64,000 nucleotides of DNA from an uncultured Pelagibacteraceae bacterium (lineage in GTDB: Bacteria; Pseudomonadota; Alphaproteobacteria; Pelagibacterales; Pelagibacteraceae): the NCBI GenBank assembly GCA_902590505.1, contig CACIWZ010000001.1, positions 186,001 to 250,000 of the forward strand, written 5' to 3'. Both the position numbers and the translations under genes were made by a program. Position 1 is the first letter of the stretch; each line of letters begins with the position of its first letter. Below the pieces are notes generated by a model. The model was not told the origin of the DNA. It ran no database searches and saw only the letters and a program-made list of their open reading frames with translations. Of the stretch, positions 1 to 11,477 are shown one piece after another.

Positions 1-2
1 TC

Positions 3-1019
3 AATTCATCAGAAAAAATAAACTACATATTCAATTCATCAATTAAAGGAATAGAAGAATCAGATCTTATTTTATTGATCGGAAGTAATCCAAGACATGA
101 AGCCACTATGTTGAATGCAAGAATAAGAAAAACATTTGTAAAAAAACGAATTCCAATTTTCTCAATTGGTGACCCTGGCGAACTCACGTATGATTATACC
201 GTTATTGGAAATACAACAGATGATTTGAAAAAAATTATAGATAATGAACACGAATTTTCAAAAAAACTTTCTTCTTCAAATAAACCAATTGTAATTATAG
301 GAGAGTCTGCTCTAGAGCTAGAGAGCGGCCAATATATAGTCGAAGAGGTTAAAAATTTTCTAAAAAAAAATAACTTTATCAGTAAAGAATGGAATGCATT
401 TAATTTTTTAGCTCAAAATGCATCAACAGTTGGTTTGATAGATCTCAAAGTTTTATCAAAAGAGGATGAAGAAAAAAATTCTTTCTTTGAAAAATTAAAT
501 AAAAATCAATTTAAACTATTATATCTTTTAGGATCGGACAATTTAGATATAAAAAAAAACAATGAATTTATTGTTTACCAAGGAAGTCATGGGGATAGGG
601 GCGCTGAAATCGCGGACTTAGTGCTTCCAAGCGCAGCATTTACAGAGCAAAATGGACTTTTTGAAAACTTGGAGGGAAGAGTTCAGGAAAGTAAAAAGGC
701 ATCTTATCCAATAGGAGAAGCGCTAGAAGATTGGAAAATATTTAATTTAATCTTAAAAAAACTTGGCAAGTTTAATGATTTATCAAAATTTGACTCACTT
801 AGAAAAGAAGTTTTAAATTTAATCCCAAATTTTACAAAATTAAATGAATTACCTAATTTTGAGGAGGCACAAGTAGTAAATACTTCCTCAGAATTTATCA
901 GTGAATCAGTTAATATAAAAAATCTAGATTATTTTTATACTAACTCAATTTCTAGAGCTTCTAAGACAATGAGCGAATGTCGTCAAATTAAACAAAAATT
1001 AAGAAAAACAGGAACATAA
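3..1019 (+). CDS. nuoG: NADH-quinone oxidoreductase subunit G, C-terminal part (5' truncated by window edge)
   Basis: Frame is open from base 3 ([43 protein letters not shown]); followed directly by nuoH. The track's TTG at 75 is internal. Confidence 0.93.
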   Translation, partial: NSSEKINYIFNSSIKGIEESDLILLIGSNPRHEATMLNARIRKTFVKKRIPIFSIGDPGELTYDYTVIGNTTDDLKKIIDNEHEFSKKLSSSNKPIVIIGESALELESGQYIVEEVKNFLKKNNFISKEWNAFNFLAQNASTVGLIDLKVLSKEDEEKNSFFEKLNKNQFKLLYLLGSDNLDIKKNNEFIVYQGSHGDRGAEIADLVLPSAAFTEQNGLFENLEGRVQESKKASYPIGEALEDWKIFNLILKKLGKFNDLSKFDSLRKEVLNLIPNFTKLNELPNFEEAQVVNTSSEFISESVNIKNLDYFYTNSISRASKTMSECRQIKQKLRKTGT

Positions 1020-1023
1020 GTAC

Positions 1024-2031
1024 ATGATTGAGTATTTACAAATTTTAGGACAAGAAGTTTATAAAATTGTTTTTCTGTTAGTTCCAATATTAGTTTCAGT
1101 AGCCATGATTGTATGGTTAGATAGAAGAGTTTGGGGTTTAGTTCAAAAAAGAAGAGGCCCAAATGTCGTTGGTCCTTTTGGACTTTTTCAAACTTTAGCT
1201 GATGCTTTAAAATATATTTTCAAAGAAATAATTATTCCTGCAAGTGCAAATAAGGTAGTTTTTATTCTTGCACCGATTGTGACAATGACTTTAGCTTTAG
1301 TTGCATGGGCAGTCATTCCGATGAGTGAAGAATTAGTTTTATCTGACATAAATGTTGGTATTTTATATTTATTCGCAGTTTCTTCTCTCGGTGTTTATGG
1401 AATAATTATGGGGGGATGGGCCTCAAATTCAAAATATCCTTTCTTAGGTGCTATTAGATCTGCAGCACAAATGGTATCATATGAAGTTTCAATCGGGATA
1501 ATAATAATTAATGTCCTTCTATGTGTTGGCTCACTCAACTTAAACGATATTGTAATTGCGCAAAAAAACTTATGGTATGTAATTCCGCTTTTTCCAATGT
1601 TTGTAATATTTTTTATCTCTGCACTTGCAGAAACAAACAGGCCACCATTTGACTTACCTGAAGCAGAAGCAGAGTTAGTTGCAGGTTATCAGACCGAATA
1701 CTCAGGCATGATGTATGCTATGTTCTGGCTCGGAGAGTATGCAAATATTCTTTTAATGTGTGCATTGGGATCGATACTATTTTTAGGAGGTTGGTTACCT
1801 ATAATGGATGTTTATCCACTTAATATAATTCCTGCTCCAATCTGGATGATATCAAAAATATTATTTTTATTTTTACTATTTGCTTTGATTAAAGCTATTG
1901 TTCCAAGGTATAGATATGATCAATTAATGAGACTTGGTTGGAAAATATTTCTTCCATTTTCATTAATTTATCTAGTATTTACAGCAAGTTTCTTATTTTA
2001 TTTTGAAAAATTACCAAAGGTAAATTTTTAA
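1024..2031 (+). CDS. nuoH: NADH-quinone oxidoreductase subunit H
   Basis: [33 protein letters not shown] and [27 protein letters not shown] are NuoH signatures. Confidence 0.98.
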   Translation: MIEYLQILGQEVYKIVFLLVPILVSVAMIVWLDRRVWGLVQKRRGPNVVGPFGLFQTLADALKYIFKEIIIPASANKVVFILAPIVTMTLALVAWAVIPMSEELVLSDINVGILYLFAVSSLGVYGIIMGGWASNSKYPFLGAIRSAAQMVSYEVSIGIIIINVLLCVGSLNLNDIVIAQKNLWYVIPLFPMFVIFFISALAETNRPPFDLPEAEAELVAGYQTEYSGMMYAMFWLGEYANILLMCALGSILFLGGWLPIMDVYPLNIIPAPIWMISKILFLFLLFALIKAIVPRYRYDQLMRLGWKIFLPFSLIYLVFTASFLFYFEKLPKVNF

Positions 2032-2516
2032 TGAACATTGTCAGACTTTTAAAAATTATATTCCTCGTTGAGTTTATATCTGGATTATACATGGCAATTA
2101 AGGAGTTATTCAGAAAATCGAAAACTATAAATTACCCTTTTGAAAAAGGATCAATTAGCCCTCGTATGAGAGGTGAACATGCACTTAGAAGATATCCAAA
2201 TGGTGAAGAAAGGTGCATTGCATGTAAATTATGTGAAGCAGTGTGTCCCGCCCAAGCTATAACCATTGAGTCGACTGAGAGATCAGACGGTAGTAGAAAA
2301 ACAACTCGATATGATATTGATATGCTTAAATGTATTTATTGTGGCTTGTGCCAAGAGTCCTGTCCAGTTGATGCAATAGTGCAAGGACCGAATTTTGAAT
2401 TTGCTACTGAAACTAGAGAAGAACTTTACTACAATAAAGAAAAACTTTTAGATAATGGAGATAGATGGGAGTCAGTGTTAGCTAAGAATATTAAGCTTGA
2501 TAAGCCATACAGATAG
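2031..2516 (+). CDS. nuoI: NADH-quinone oxidoreductase subunit I
   Basis: Two 4Fe-4S motifs ([24 protein letters not shown]); nuo operon context. Confidence 0.98.
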   Translation: MNIVRLLKIIFLVEFISGLYMAIKELFRKSKTINYPFEKGSISPRMRGEHALRRYPNGEERCIACKLCEAVCPAQAITIESTERSDGSRKTTRYDIDMLKCIYCGLCQESCPVDAIVQGPNFEFATETREELYYNKEKLLDNGDRWESVLAKNIKLDKPYR

Positions 2517-3143
2517 ATGATAGTTCACTCAATTTTCTTTTATTTTTTCTCAATAATTGCAATTTTTTCTTCCTTAATGGTAATAACGTCAAGAAGTACA
2601 ATTAATTCAGTTTTCTTTTTGATATTAGATTTTATCTCAGTTGGATGTTTGTTCATCATGGTTGGTGCTGAGTTTTTAGGAATGATATTATTAATTGTTT
2701 ATGTAGGCGCGGTAGCAGTTTTGTTTTTATTTGTTGTCATGATGCTTAACGTAGCTGAACAAAAACAATCGTGGTTTATAGGAAAAAAATCAACTCATAT
2801 CCCAACCGGTTTAATAGTAAGTGTATTAATTCTTCTTGAATTACTGGTTGTCGTAGGAGGTTGGAAATACAAAGAGGATGTGATGTCTAGCAGTACATTA
2901 GTGCTTTCAAATATTTCTAACACTCACCAATTAGGTTTGGTTATGTATACTGATTATATTTTATATTTTCAATTAGCAGGAGTAGTGCTTCTTTTAGCGA
3001 TGATCGGTGCTATACTTTTAACATTTAGAGAACGAGTAGGAGTTAAAAAACAGAGTTATTTTACACAAATTTCAAGAAATCCATCAACTGCCGTTGAGCT
3101 AAAAGATGTAAAATCTAATGAAGGAGTAAAATTAGATGATTGA
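2517..3143 (+). CDS. nuoJ: NADH-quinone oxidoreductase subunit J
   Basis: Hydrophobic protein with [28 protein letters not shown] motif, between nuoI and nuoK. Confidence 0.97.
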   Translation: MIVHSIFFYFFSIIAIFSSLMVITSRSTINSVFFLILDFISVGCLFIMVGAEFLGMILLIVYVGAVAVLFLFVVMMLNVAEQKQSWFIGKKSTHIPTGLIVSVLILLELLVVVGGWKYKEDVMSSSTLVLSNISNTHQLGLVMYTDYILYFQLAGVVLLLAMIGAILLTFRERVGVKKQSYFTQISRNPSTAVELKDVKSNEGVKLDD

Positions 3144-3447
3144 AATTGGTTTAGGCCACTACTTATCATTAGGAGCAATAATTTTTTTTCTAGGTGTAAT
3201 TGGAATTTTTTTAAACAGAAAAAATGTAATCGTAATTTTAATGTCAATAGAACTAATTTTACTAGCTGTGAACATAAATTTAATTTCATTCTCGATTTTT
3301 TCTGGAGATATTGTAGGTCAAATTTTTACAATGTTAATCTTAACTGTTGCCGCTGCTGAAGCTGCAATCGGATTAGCTATTATTGTTGTTTATTACAGAA
3401 ATAGAGGCTCTATTAGAGTGGAAGATATACATGGAATGAAGGGTTAA
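3136..3447 (+). CDS. nuoK: NADH-quinone oxidoreductase subunit K
   Basis: 103 aa with [18 protein letters not shown] and [22 protein letters not shown]. Confidence 0.97.
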   Translation: MIEIGLGHYLSLGAIIFFLGVIGIFLNRKNVIVILMSIELILLAVNINLISFSIFSGDIVGQIFTMLILTVAAAEAAIGLAIIVVYYRNRGSIRVEDIHGMKG

Positions 3448-5355
3448 ATGGAGTACGCAATTTTATTTTTACCATTACTGGGTTCGATAATTGGATATTT
3501 AGGCAAATCAGCAACAAAATATTTCTCAGAAATAATTACAAGTTTCCTCGTTAGCATTTCAGCAGTTTTATCACTTATAGTTTTCTGGAACGGTTTCCAT
3601 AATGACATTTACGGGAATTATAAAATTTTCGAATGGATAAGTTCTGGTGATTTTACTGCTAATTGGTCAATAAATATTGATCCATTAAGCTCAGTTATGT
3701 TAGTTGTAGTAACTTTCATATCAGCTCTAGTGCATATTTATTCTATCGGATATATGAGCCACGATCCGCATAAGCCAAGATTTATGTCCTATTTATCATT
3801 GTTCACTTTTTCAATGTTAGCCTTAGTTGTTTCGGATAATTTTTTACAGCTCTTTTTTGGATGGGAAGGAGTTGGTTTGTGTTCTTATTTGTTGATAGGT
3901 TTTTGGTATAAAAAAGAAACAGCTAATGACGCTGCAATAAAAGCATTTATAGTAAACAGAATTGGTGATTTTGGATTAGCTATTGCAATTTTTTTAATTT
4001 TTTTCTTTTTCGGTACTATTAACTTCGACGAAGTATTTAATATTACAGAACAGTATGCTGAAAAAAAACTAATTTTTTTTGGATTTGAATTAAATTTAAT
4101 TACTCTAATTTGTGTATTTCTTTTTATTGGTGCAATGGGAAAATCTGCACAATTTTTACTTCATACTTGGCTACCTGATGCTATGGAGGGTCCAACACCA
4201 GTATCAGCTTTAATTCATGCAGCTACCATGGTAACTGCTGGCGTCTTTCTAGTCGTTAGGTGTTCACCCATGTTTGAATATTCTCAAGTCGCACTAAATT
4301 TAGTTACGATAGTTGGAATGATAACTGCAATTTTTGCTGCATCAGTTGCGCTAGTTCAAAATGATATAAAAAAAATAGTTGCCTATTCAACTTGCAGTCA
4401 ATTAGGCTACATGTTTTTTGCTGCTGGTGTTGGCGCATATCATGTTGCTATGTTTCATTTATTTACACACGCTTTTTTCAAAGCGCTTCTATTTTTAGGG
4501 GCTGGATCTGTAATACATGCTTTTAAGGATGAGCAAGATATCAGAAGAATGGGCGGGGTGAGAAAGAGACTACCTTTTACCTACTTTTACATGTTAATAG
4601 GAACGCTTGCATTAACAGGTTTCCCTTTACTTTCAGGTTTTTTTTCAAAAGACGCGATTATTGAATTTGCTTATTTAAAAAATTCTCATATTGGAAATTA
4701 TGCAGCAACAATAGGCATCTTTACAGCTTTTTTAACTTCAATATATTCATGGAGATTATTCTTTAAAACATTTCATGGCTCATACAATAATACAAAGATT
4801 TCATTAAATGATACTCATGAGTCACCATTGACTATGTTAATTCCACTATTTTTTTTAGGCCTAGGTGCAGTATTCTCAGGTTATTTTTTCAAAAACACTT
4901 TTATAGGTCATCACAGTGTGGATTTCTGGCAGGCGTCAATTTTTTTCTTAAATGAAATAAAACACGAAGCGATTCCAATTTGGTTTTTATTAATTACTCC
5001 AGTTTTAGTTTCAATAGCAATACCAATTTCTTATTACTTATACATTTTAAATCCAAAAATTCTTGATGATTTTAAAAAAACTAATAGTCCTTTATATAAT
5101 TTTTTATTGAATAAATGGTATATAGACGAATTATATGAAAAACTTTTTGTAGAACCATCAAAAAAAATTGGCTCTTTTTTCTGGAAAAATGGCGATATAG
5201 GAGTCATAGACAAGTTCGGTCCAAATGGCATCTCTAAATTAGTAAAAATGATATCAAATAAAACTGGTCGTTTACAAACTGGATTTATTTATGATTACGC
5301 TTTCGTAATGTTATTGGGTTTATCAATTTTATTAACTTATTTAATTTTAAAATAA
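3448..5355 (+). CDS. nuoL: NADH-quinone oxidoreductase subunit L
   Basis: 635 aa; GWEGVGLCSYLLIGFWY, HTWLPDAMEGPTPVSALIHAATMVTAGVFLV. Confidence 0.98.
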   Translation: MEYAILFLPLLGSIIGYLGKSATKYFSEIITSFLVSISAVLSLIVFWNGFHNDIYGNYKIFEWISSGDFTANWSINIDPLSSVMLVVVTFISALVHIYSIGYMSHDPHKPRFMSYLSLFTFSMLALVVSDNFLQLFFGWEGVGLCSYLLIGFWYKKETANDAAIKAFIVNRIGDFGLAIAIFLIFFFFGTINFDEVFNITEQYAEKKLIFFGFELNLITLICVFLFIGAMGKSAQFLLHTWLPDAMEGPTPVSALIHAATMVTAGVFLVVRCSPMFEYSQVALNLVTIVGMITAIFAASVALVQNDIKKIVAYSTCSQLGYMFFAAGVGAYHVAMFHLFTHAFFKALLFLGAGSVIHAFKDEQDIRRMGGVRKRLPFTYFYMLIGTLALTGFPLLSGFFSKDAIIEFAYLKNSHIGNYAATIGIFTAFLTSIYSWRLFFKTFHGSYNNTKISLNDTHESPLTMLIPLFFLGLGAVFSGYFFKNTFIGHHSVDFWQASIFFLNEIKHEAIPIWFLLITPVLVSIAIPISYYLYILNPKILDDFKKTNSPLYNFLLNKWYIDELYEKLFVEPSKKIGSFFWKNGDIGVIDKFGPNGISKLVKMISNKTGRLQTGFIYDYAFVMLLGLSILLTYLILK

Positions 5356-5356
5356 A

Positions 5357-6832
5357 ATGAATTTTCCTATTCTTTCTACTTTAATTTTTTTACCACTTTT
5401 AAGTTCACTCTTTATATTTTTATCAAGAGATAAAAAAAATAATAATTCTATTTATATATCTTTATTTAGTAGTATTGCTACTTTCCTACTTTCTTTGTTT
5501 TTATGGTATTCTTTAGATAATAATAGTGCCGAATTTCAATTTGTTGAAGAAAAATCCTGGATAAACAATTATATTAAATTTAAATTAGGGGTAGATGGAA
5601 TTTCAATTTTATTTATAGTTTTAACTACCTTCATCACACCTATATGCATAATTTCATGTATAAATAGTATTAAGACTAGAGTTAAAGAGTTTCTTATCGC
5701 AATATTAATTTTAGAAACTTTTATGATTGGTGTGTTTTGTTCACTTGATCTCGTTATATTTTATTTATTTTTTGAGGCAGGTTTAATTCCAATGTTTTTG
5801 ATAATTGGGGTATGGGGAGGTCCAAGAAGAGTTTATTCTGCATTTAAGTTCTTTTTATTTACTCTACTTGGATCAGTTTTAATGCTAGTAGCTATAATAG
5901 TTATTTATTGGTTAACTGGTACAACTGATATAACCGAGATTTATAAAATTAAAATTCCAAAAGATTATCAAAATATACTTTGGTTAGCATTTTTAAGTTC
6001 TTTTGCTGTAAAAATGCCAATGTGGCCAGTTCATACTTGGCTTCCGGACGCACATGTAGAGGCGCCAACTGCTGGATCTGTTATACTGGCAGCGATACTA
6101 TTAAAAATGGCTGGATATGGATTTCTGAGATTTTCAATTCCTATGTTTCCTATCGCGTCAGAATATTTTACACCACTTATTTATTCCTTAAGTATAATTG
6201 CAATAATTTATACATCATTAGTTGCATTAATGCAGGACGATATGAAAAAATTAATCGCCTATTCATCAGTTGCTCATATGGGCTATGTGACTTTAGGTAT
6301 TTTTACACTTACAAAACAAGGTATAGAAGGAAGTATATATCAAATGATAAGTCACGGTCTTATTTCTGCAGCACTATTTTTGTGTGTAGGGGTTGTCTAT
6401 GACAGGCTTCATTCGAGAATGATAAGTTCATATGGAGGTTTAGTTAGTTATTTACCTAAATACTCTTTTTTATTTATAGTATTTGCTTTGGCTGCTCTTG
6501 GACTACCTGGAACTTCGGGATTTTTGGGCGAATTTCTTGTATTAACAGGGGCTTTTCAAAAAAGTTACTTGGCTGCAATGCTAGCAACGTTTGGAGTAGT
6601 TCTTGGTGCAGCATATATGTTATGGCTTACAAAAAGAGTGATTTTTGGAACTATAAATAATGTAGAAATTAAAAATTTAAGCGATGTTAACAAATCTGAA
6701 ATTATAATGTTAGCGACATTAGCTTTCTTTGTGATATTTTTTGGTTTTTACCCACTTCCGTTAATGGAAACTTTTAGTGTATCAGTTAATAGCTTAATCG
6801 ATAATTATCAAATAGCGCTAATTTCAAATTAA
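5357..6832 (+). CDS. nuoM: NADH-quinone oxidoreductase subunit M
   Basis: FEAGLIPMFLIIGVWGG, HTWLPDAHVEAPTAGSVILAAILLKMAGYG. Confidence 0.98.
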   Translation: MNFPILSTLIFLPLLSSLFIFLSRDKKNNNSIYISLFSSIATFLLSLFLWYSLDNNSAEFQFVEEKSWINNYIKFKLGVDGISILFIVLTTFITPICIISCINSIKTRVKEFLIAILILETFMIGVFCSLDLVIFYLFFEAGLIPMFLIIGVWGGPRRVYSAFKFFLFTLLGSVLMLVAIIVIYWLTGTTDITEIYKIKIPKDYQNILWLAFLSSFAVKMPMWPVHTWLPDAHVEAPTAGSVILAAILLKMAGYGFLRFSIPMFPIASEYFTPLIYSLSIIAIIYTSLVALMQDDMKKLIAYSSVAHMGYVTLGIFTLTKQGIEGSIYQMISHGLISAALFLCVGVVYDRLHSRMISSYGGLVSYLPKYSFLFIVFALAALGLPGTSGFLGEFLVLTGAFQKSYLAAMLATFGVVLGAAYMLWLTKRVIFGTINNVEIKNLSDVNKSEIIMLATLAFFVIFFGFYPLPLMETFSVSVNSLIDNYQIALISN

Positions 6833-6834
6833 AG

Positions 6835-8250
6835 ATGATTACTAATTTAAATATATTGATTCCTGAAATCTTCTTATCTTTGTCAACTTTTTCTATCTTA
6901 ATGATTGGCGTCTTTTTAAAAAAAAGTTTTAATATAATTTTTAATCTTTCCTCATTAATAATAATTGTTACTATAGCAATTATAATCTCTAGTCCAAATA
7001 GCGAAGAAAAGATATTTTTAGAAAGTTTTACTAGGGATGCTTTTTCTAATTACTTTAAAGTTCTGATACTTTTATCGTCATTATTTGTTCTTAACTCATC
7101 TAAAAATTTCATTGTTGAAAATAAACTAGATAAGTTTGAATACCCTATAATAATTTTGTTATCAATTTTAGGGATGTTTTTTATGGTAAGTTCCAATGAT
7201 TTAATACTTTTTTACTTAGGTTTAGAATTACAATCTTTATCACTTTATATTCTTGCATCAATAGATAGAGATAATTTGAGATCAACAGAGTCAGGAATAA
7301 AGTATTTTGTATTAAGTGCGTTATCCTCAGGTTTATTATTATACGGATGTTCGTTATTATACGGATTTACCGGCTCTACAAATTTCGATTTAATTGCAAG
7401 TCAACTTAATAAAGAAAATACAGGTGCAGTATTTGCAATGGTATTTATATTAGTAGGACTTGCTTTCAAGGTATCTGCAGTGCCCTTTCACATGTGGACC
7501 CCAGATGTTTACGAAGGGGCGCCAACATCTATAACAAGCTACTTTGCCGTTGTACCAAAAGTAGCTGGTTTAGCATTATTAATAAAATTTATGTTTATAC
7601 CATTTTCAAATATTTTATTGGAATGGCAAACAATTATAATATTTATTTCAATTGCTTCGATGATTTTAGGCGCTGTTGCAGCTATGGTACAAAAAAATTT
7701 TAAAAGACTTCTCGCATATAGCTCTATAGGGCATATTGGTTATGCACTAGCTGGAGTTGCCACTGGAGCAGTATCAGGTTACGAAAGTGCAATAGTTTAT
7801 ATTTCAATTTACGTAATCATGAATATTGGAGCTTTCTCTTGTTTGTATTTATTGAAAAAAGATGGTGAATATAGAGAAAATATTTCTGATTTATCTGGCA
7901 TTTCAAAAAAACATCCTCTTCTAGCAATTTCATTTTTAATAATTTTATTTTCTTTAGCGGGAGTTCCACCGCTTGGAGGATTTTTTGCTAAATTTTATGT
8001 TTTTGTTGCGGTATTAGAGAGAGAAATGTACACACTAGCAATTATAGGTTTGCTTACAACTGTAATGTCAGCCTTTTACTACCTTAAAATTATAAAAACT
8101 ATTTATTTTGATGACAGTATTATTGCTTTTGAACAAACAAAAAATAGAACCGCTCAAATTTCTATTTTTGCTAGCTGCACAATCTTAATAACATTTTTTT
8201 TATATCCATCCATTTTAAATAATTTAGTTAATTCTTTATTCATAAGTTGA
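6835..8250 (+). CDS. nuoN: NADH-quinone oxidoreductase subunit N
   Basis: LYLGLELQSLSLYIL-type motif, FHMWTPDVYEGAPTSITSYFAVVPK. Confidence 0.98.
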   Translation: MITNLNILIPEIFLSLSTFSILMIGVFLKKSFNIIFNLSSLIIIVTIAIIISSPNSEEKIFLESFTRDAFSNYFKVLILLSSLFVLNSSKNFIVENKLDKFEYPIIILLSILGMFFMVSSNDLILFYLGLELQSLSLYILASIDRDNLRSTESGIKYFVLSALSSGLLLYGCSLLYGFTGSTNFDLIASQLNKENTGAVFAMVFILVGLAFKVSAVPFHMWTPDVYEGAPTSITSYFAVVPKVAGLALLIKFMFIPFSNILLEWQTIIIFISIASMILGAVAAMVQKNFKRLLAYSSIGHIGYALAGVATGAVSGYESAIVYISIYVIMNIGAFSCLYLLKKDGEYRENISDLSGISKKHPLLAISFLIILFSLAGVPPLGGFFAKFYVFVAVLEREMYTLAIIGLLTTVMSAFYYLKIIKTIYFDDSIIAFEQTKNRTAQISIFASCTILITFFLYPSILNNLVNSLFIS

Positions 8251-8813
8251 TGAAGATTAAGTTAAAAAAATATAAAAAAGTAAAAAGTACGAATGACATC
8301 GCTTTAAAGCTTATAAAAAAAAATAATTCTTGCCCAATGCTAGTTACCTCTGAACAACAAACTAATGGGAGAGGAAGAGTTGGAAAAAAGTGGATTTCTG
8401 AAAAAGGCAATCTTTTTATTTCTTTATTTTTTAAGCTCGACCAAAAAAAAATTAATTTTAAACAATTCGCTATACTGAATGCGTTTTTACTTAAAAAAGT
8501 CATCTCAAAAAATATTTCAAAAAAAATAAGAATTAAATGGCCGAATGACATCCTATTTAATAAAAAGAAATTTTGTGGGATTTTGCAGGAGTTAATTAAA
8601 TTTAACGACTTCGATTATTTAATTGTAGGTATAGGTCTAAATACTAATGTAGCTCCAGAAAACAAAAGCTTTAAATCAACTTGCTTAAAAAATATATTAA
8701 AAAAAAAGGTTAATAACCAAAAAATTATGAAAGATATATTAATTGCTTACGAGAAACTCCTTAAAGAAAAAAATAAATTTTCATTCGTGGATCTTAAAAG
8801 GAAGTATAAATAA
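8247..8813 (+). CDS. birA: Biotin--[acetyl-CoA-carboxylase] ligase (short form without an N-terminal HTH)
   Basis: TNDIALKLI...TSEQQTNGRGRVGKKWISEKGNLFISL...IRIKWPNDILFNKKKFCGIL; sits after nuoN. Confidence 0.92.
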   Translation: MMKIKLKKYKKVKSTNDIALKLIKKNNSCPMLVTSEQQTNGRGRVGKKWISEKGNLFISLFFKLDQKKINFKQFAILNAFLLKKVISKNISKKIRIKWPNDILFNKKKFCGILQELIKFNDFDYLIVGIGLNTNVAPENKSFKSTCLKNILKKKVNNQKIMKDILIAYEKLLKEKNKFSFVDLKRKYK

Positions 8814-8818
8814 TACAA

Positions 8819-9565
8819 ATGAATTATATCATCGGAGATATTGGAAATACATCAACAAGAATTTGTATTTTAAATGATAAATCAAAAATATTAAAGTCGG
8901 TAATTTTTGATACAAAAAAAATTTATTTGAAAGGCTATATTAACAATATTTTCAAAAAACTTTCAAAAAAAAATATTAAAAGAGAAGTGCTTTTTTCATG
9001 CGTGGTACCACTAGCTTTAAAAAAAATAAAAAAAGTTTTAAAGAAAGCTAATTATAAGATTTTTGAAATTAAAAATCTAAATTTGAAAAAGATAATTAAA
9101 ATAAATATAAGAAATATCAAACAATTAGGCTCTGATAGAATTGTTAATTCTGTAGAAGCAAAAAGATTTAAAAATTGTCTAATTATAGATTTTGGGACAG
9201 CTACTACATTTGATATTATAAGAAATGGAGCTTACGAAGGTGGTGTTATCGCTCCAGGTGTGAAACTATCTATTAAAAATTTAAGTCAATCTACTGCTTT
9301 GCTTCCTATTTTTAGTTTGAAAAATAAACAAAAGAGCTATGGTAAAAATACTAAAGATGCTCTAAACGCAGGATTTATTTGGGGTTATGATGGATTAATA
9401 AATAATATAATTAATAAGATTACACATAATTGGAAAATGAATTATAAAATTATACTTACGGGTGGGTACGCTAATTTATTTAAAAAAGTTATTAAGAGAA
9501 ATGTTATTGTGGATCAAAATATCACGATCAAAGGAGTTTCAAAAGTTTATAAAGAATTATTATGA
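8819..9565 (+). CDS. coaX: Type III pantothenate kinase
   Basis: IGDIGNTSTRI, LGSDRIVNSVEA, IIDFGTATTFDII, GGVIAPGVKLS motifs. Confidence 0.93.
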   Translation: MNYIIGDIGNTSTRICILNDKSKILKSVIFDTKKIYLKGYINNIFKKLSKKNIKREVLFSCVVPLALKKIKKVLKKANYKIFEIKNLNLKKIIKINIRNIKQLGSDRIVNSVEAKRFKNCLIIDFGTATTFDIIRNGAYEGGVIAPGVKLSIKNLSQSTALLPIFSLKNKQKSYGKNTKDALNAGFIWGYDGLINNIINKITHNWKMNYKIILTGGYANLFKKVIKRNVIVDQNITIKGVSKVYKELL

Positions 9566-11223
9566 GCAAAGAGGAATTACTTTTTTGTCCTTTAGGGGGA
9601 TCAGGTGAGATAGGCGCGAATATGAATTTGTATGCCTATGGAAAAGAAGATAATCAAAAATGGATTATTGTAGATATGGGTGTCTCATTCGCTGACGATT
9701 CAGTTCCTGGAGTTGATCTAATCATGCCTGATGCGGGTTTTATAATAGATAAAAAAGATGATTTATTAGGAATTGTTCTTACACATGCTCACGAAGATCA
9801 CATTGGGGCAGTCGCACATATATGGCCTTACTTAAAATGTAAAATATATGCAACACCATTTACTGCTGCACTTATTCTTGAAAAATTTAAGGAGAAGAAA
9901 ATTGAAATTTCGTCTTATCTGGAAATTGTTGCACTTAACAGTAAAATAAAACTTGGAAATTTCGAGATTGATTTTGTTACACTAACTCACTCTATATTAG
10001 AGCCGAATGGTCTAAGCATTAAAACACCACTTGGAACAGTTTTGCATACGGGTGATTGGAAAATTGATCCAAACCCACTAATTGGAAGTCAGATTGATGA
10101 ACAGAAACTAAAATCTATTGGTAATAGAGGTGTGTCAGCAATGATATGCGATTCGACAAATATATTTAGCCCAGGTAGGGCAGGATCAGAATCTGAAGTT
10201 AGAGATAATCTTTTAAGAATAATGGAAATTAAAACTAACAGGATTTTAGTAACATCATTTGCTTCAAACGTGGCTAGAATGGAGTCTATTTTTTACTGTG
10301 CAAAAAAAACTGGAAGAAATATTTGTCTGGTAGGTAGATCAATGCAGAGAATTTATAAGGCTGCTAGAAAATGTGGCTATCTAAAAGGTCTTGTTGAACC
10401 TTTAGAGCCAAAAGACGCAAAAAAAGTTTCAAAAAATAAAATCTTATATTTAGCCACTGGGAGTCAAGGAGAACCAATGGGAGCTATGAATAGAATAATC
10501 AATGGTGTTCATCCGGAAGTATTCTTGGAAAGTGGAGATTGTGTTATTTTTTCCTCAAAAATTATTCCAGGCAATGAAAAAAAATTATATCACTTACAAA
10601 ATTTGATAGTAAAAAATAAGATGGAAATGATTAGTGAAGAAAATGCTTTTGTTCATGTTTCTGGACACCCTAATAGAGATGATTTGAAAGATATGTATAA
10701 TTGGGTTAAACCTCAATGTGTAATACCTGTTCATGGAGAGCATAGACATATGGCAGAACACGTCTCTTTTGCTAAAGAAATGCAAGTTCCAAAAACATTG
10801 TTAATTGAAAACGGAGACATTATAAAAATTTTACCAGGAAACAAACCAGAAATAATTGATAAGGCGCCATCTGGTAAGATTTATCTTGATGGAAATGTAA
10901 ATGTTGAAACTGACTCGAAATCTATAAAAGATAGAAAAAATTTATCTTTGAATGGATATCTTGAGATTACTTTAATTGTTACAAATAATGGAAATATTAA
11001 AAAACCAGTCATTTCTTACAAAGGCATACCTGAAAAGAATGAGGAAAATACTTTTTTATTTGATATGGAAGATGAAATAATGAATATATGCAGGACTTTC
11101 TCAATGGATAATAAAAAACAGCAACAAAATTTGATTGAAACTCTTAAACAAAATTGTAGAAGAATAGTAAGAGAAAAAACAGGTAAAAAACCGTTTACTA
11201 ATATCAATATTGCTAGGATTTAA
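9562..11223 (+). CDS. rnj: Ribonuclease J
   Basis: Metallo-beta-lactamase motif THAHEDHIGA, HTGDWKIDP, SGHPNRDDLKDMYNWVKPQCVIPVHGEHRH. Confidence 0.95.
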   Translation: MSKEELLFCPLGGSGEIGANMNLYAYGKEDNQKWIIVDMGVSFADDSVPGVDLIMPDAGFIIDKKDDLLGIVLTHAHEDHIGAVAHIWPYLKCKIYATPFTAALILEKFKEKKIEISSYLEIVALNSKIKLGNFEIDFVTLTHSILEPNGLSIKTPLGTVLHTGDWKIDPNPLIGSQIDEQKLKSIGNRGVSAMICDSTNIFSPGRAGSESEVRDNLLRIMEIKTNRILVTSFASNVARMESIFYCAKKTGRNICLVGRSMQRIYKAARKCGYLKGLVEPLEPKDAKKVSKNKILYLATGSQGEPMGAMNRIINGVHPEVFLESGDCVIFSSKIIPGNEKKLYHLQNLIVKNKMEMISEENAFVHVSGHPNRDDLKDMYNWVKPQCVIPVHGEHRHMAEHVSFAKEMQVPKTLLIENGDIIKILPGNKPEIIDKAPSGKIYLDGNVNVETDSKSIKDRKNLSLNGYLEITLIVTNNGNIKKPVISYKGIPEKNEENTFLFDMEDEIMNICRTFSMDNKKQQQNLIETLKQNCRRIVREKTGKKPFTNINIARI

Positions 11224-11477
11224 TGGGTATAACAGGCTCTATAATCGTTTACGTAATGATTTGGTGGATAATTTTTTTTTCAGTACTGCCAATCGGAATT
11301 CAATCAAATAAGGAAGTTTTTAAGGAAAAAATTGAGGGAATGGATCCCGGAGCTCCAAAAAATCCAAATATTGCAAAAAAATTTTTTATTACTACTTTAA
11401 TTACTACTGTAATATTTTCAGTAATATATTATCTTGCTAAAGCAGAACTATTAAATTTAAGAGAATTTTTACAATAA
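11223..11477 (+). CDS. DUF1467 family small membrane protein
   Basis: 84 aa, two TM segments, WWIIFFSVLPIGI...DPGAPKNPNIAKKF; typical position between rnj and proS in alphaproteobacteria. Confidence 0.8.
   Translation: MGITGSIIVYVMIWWIIFFSVLPIGIQSNKEVFKEKIEGMDPGAPKNPNIAKKFFITTLITTVIFSVIYYLAKAELLNLREFLQ

Noticed and set aside
3056-3289. 77-aa minus-strand ORF
   Set aside because: Antisense across the nuoJ/nuoK junction; low-complexity Leu/Lys-rich translation, no family resemblance.
5034-5231. 65-aa minus-strand ORF
   Set aside because: Antisense to the nuoL C-terminus; shadow ORF.
5980-6402. 140-aa plus-strand ORF
   Set aside because: Alternate frame of nuoM; Cys/Tyr/Asn-rich shadow translation, non-credible protein.
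7494-7703. 69-aa plus-strand ORF
   Set aside because: Alternate frame within nuoN.
8240-8551. 103-aa minus-strand ORF
   Set aside because: Antisense to birA; hydrophobic shadow of Lys-rich coding DNA.
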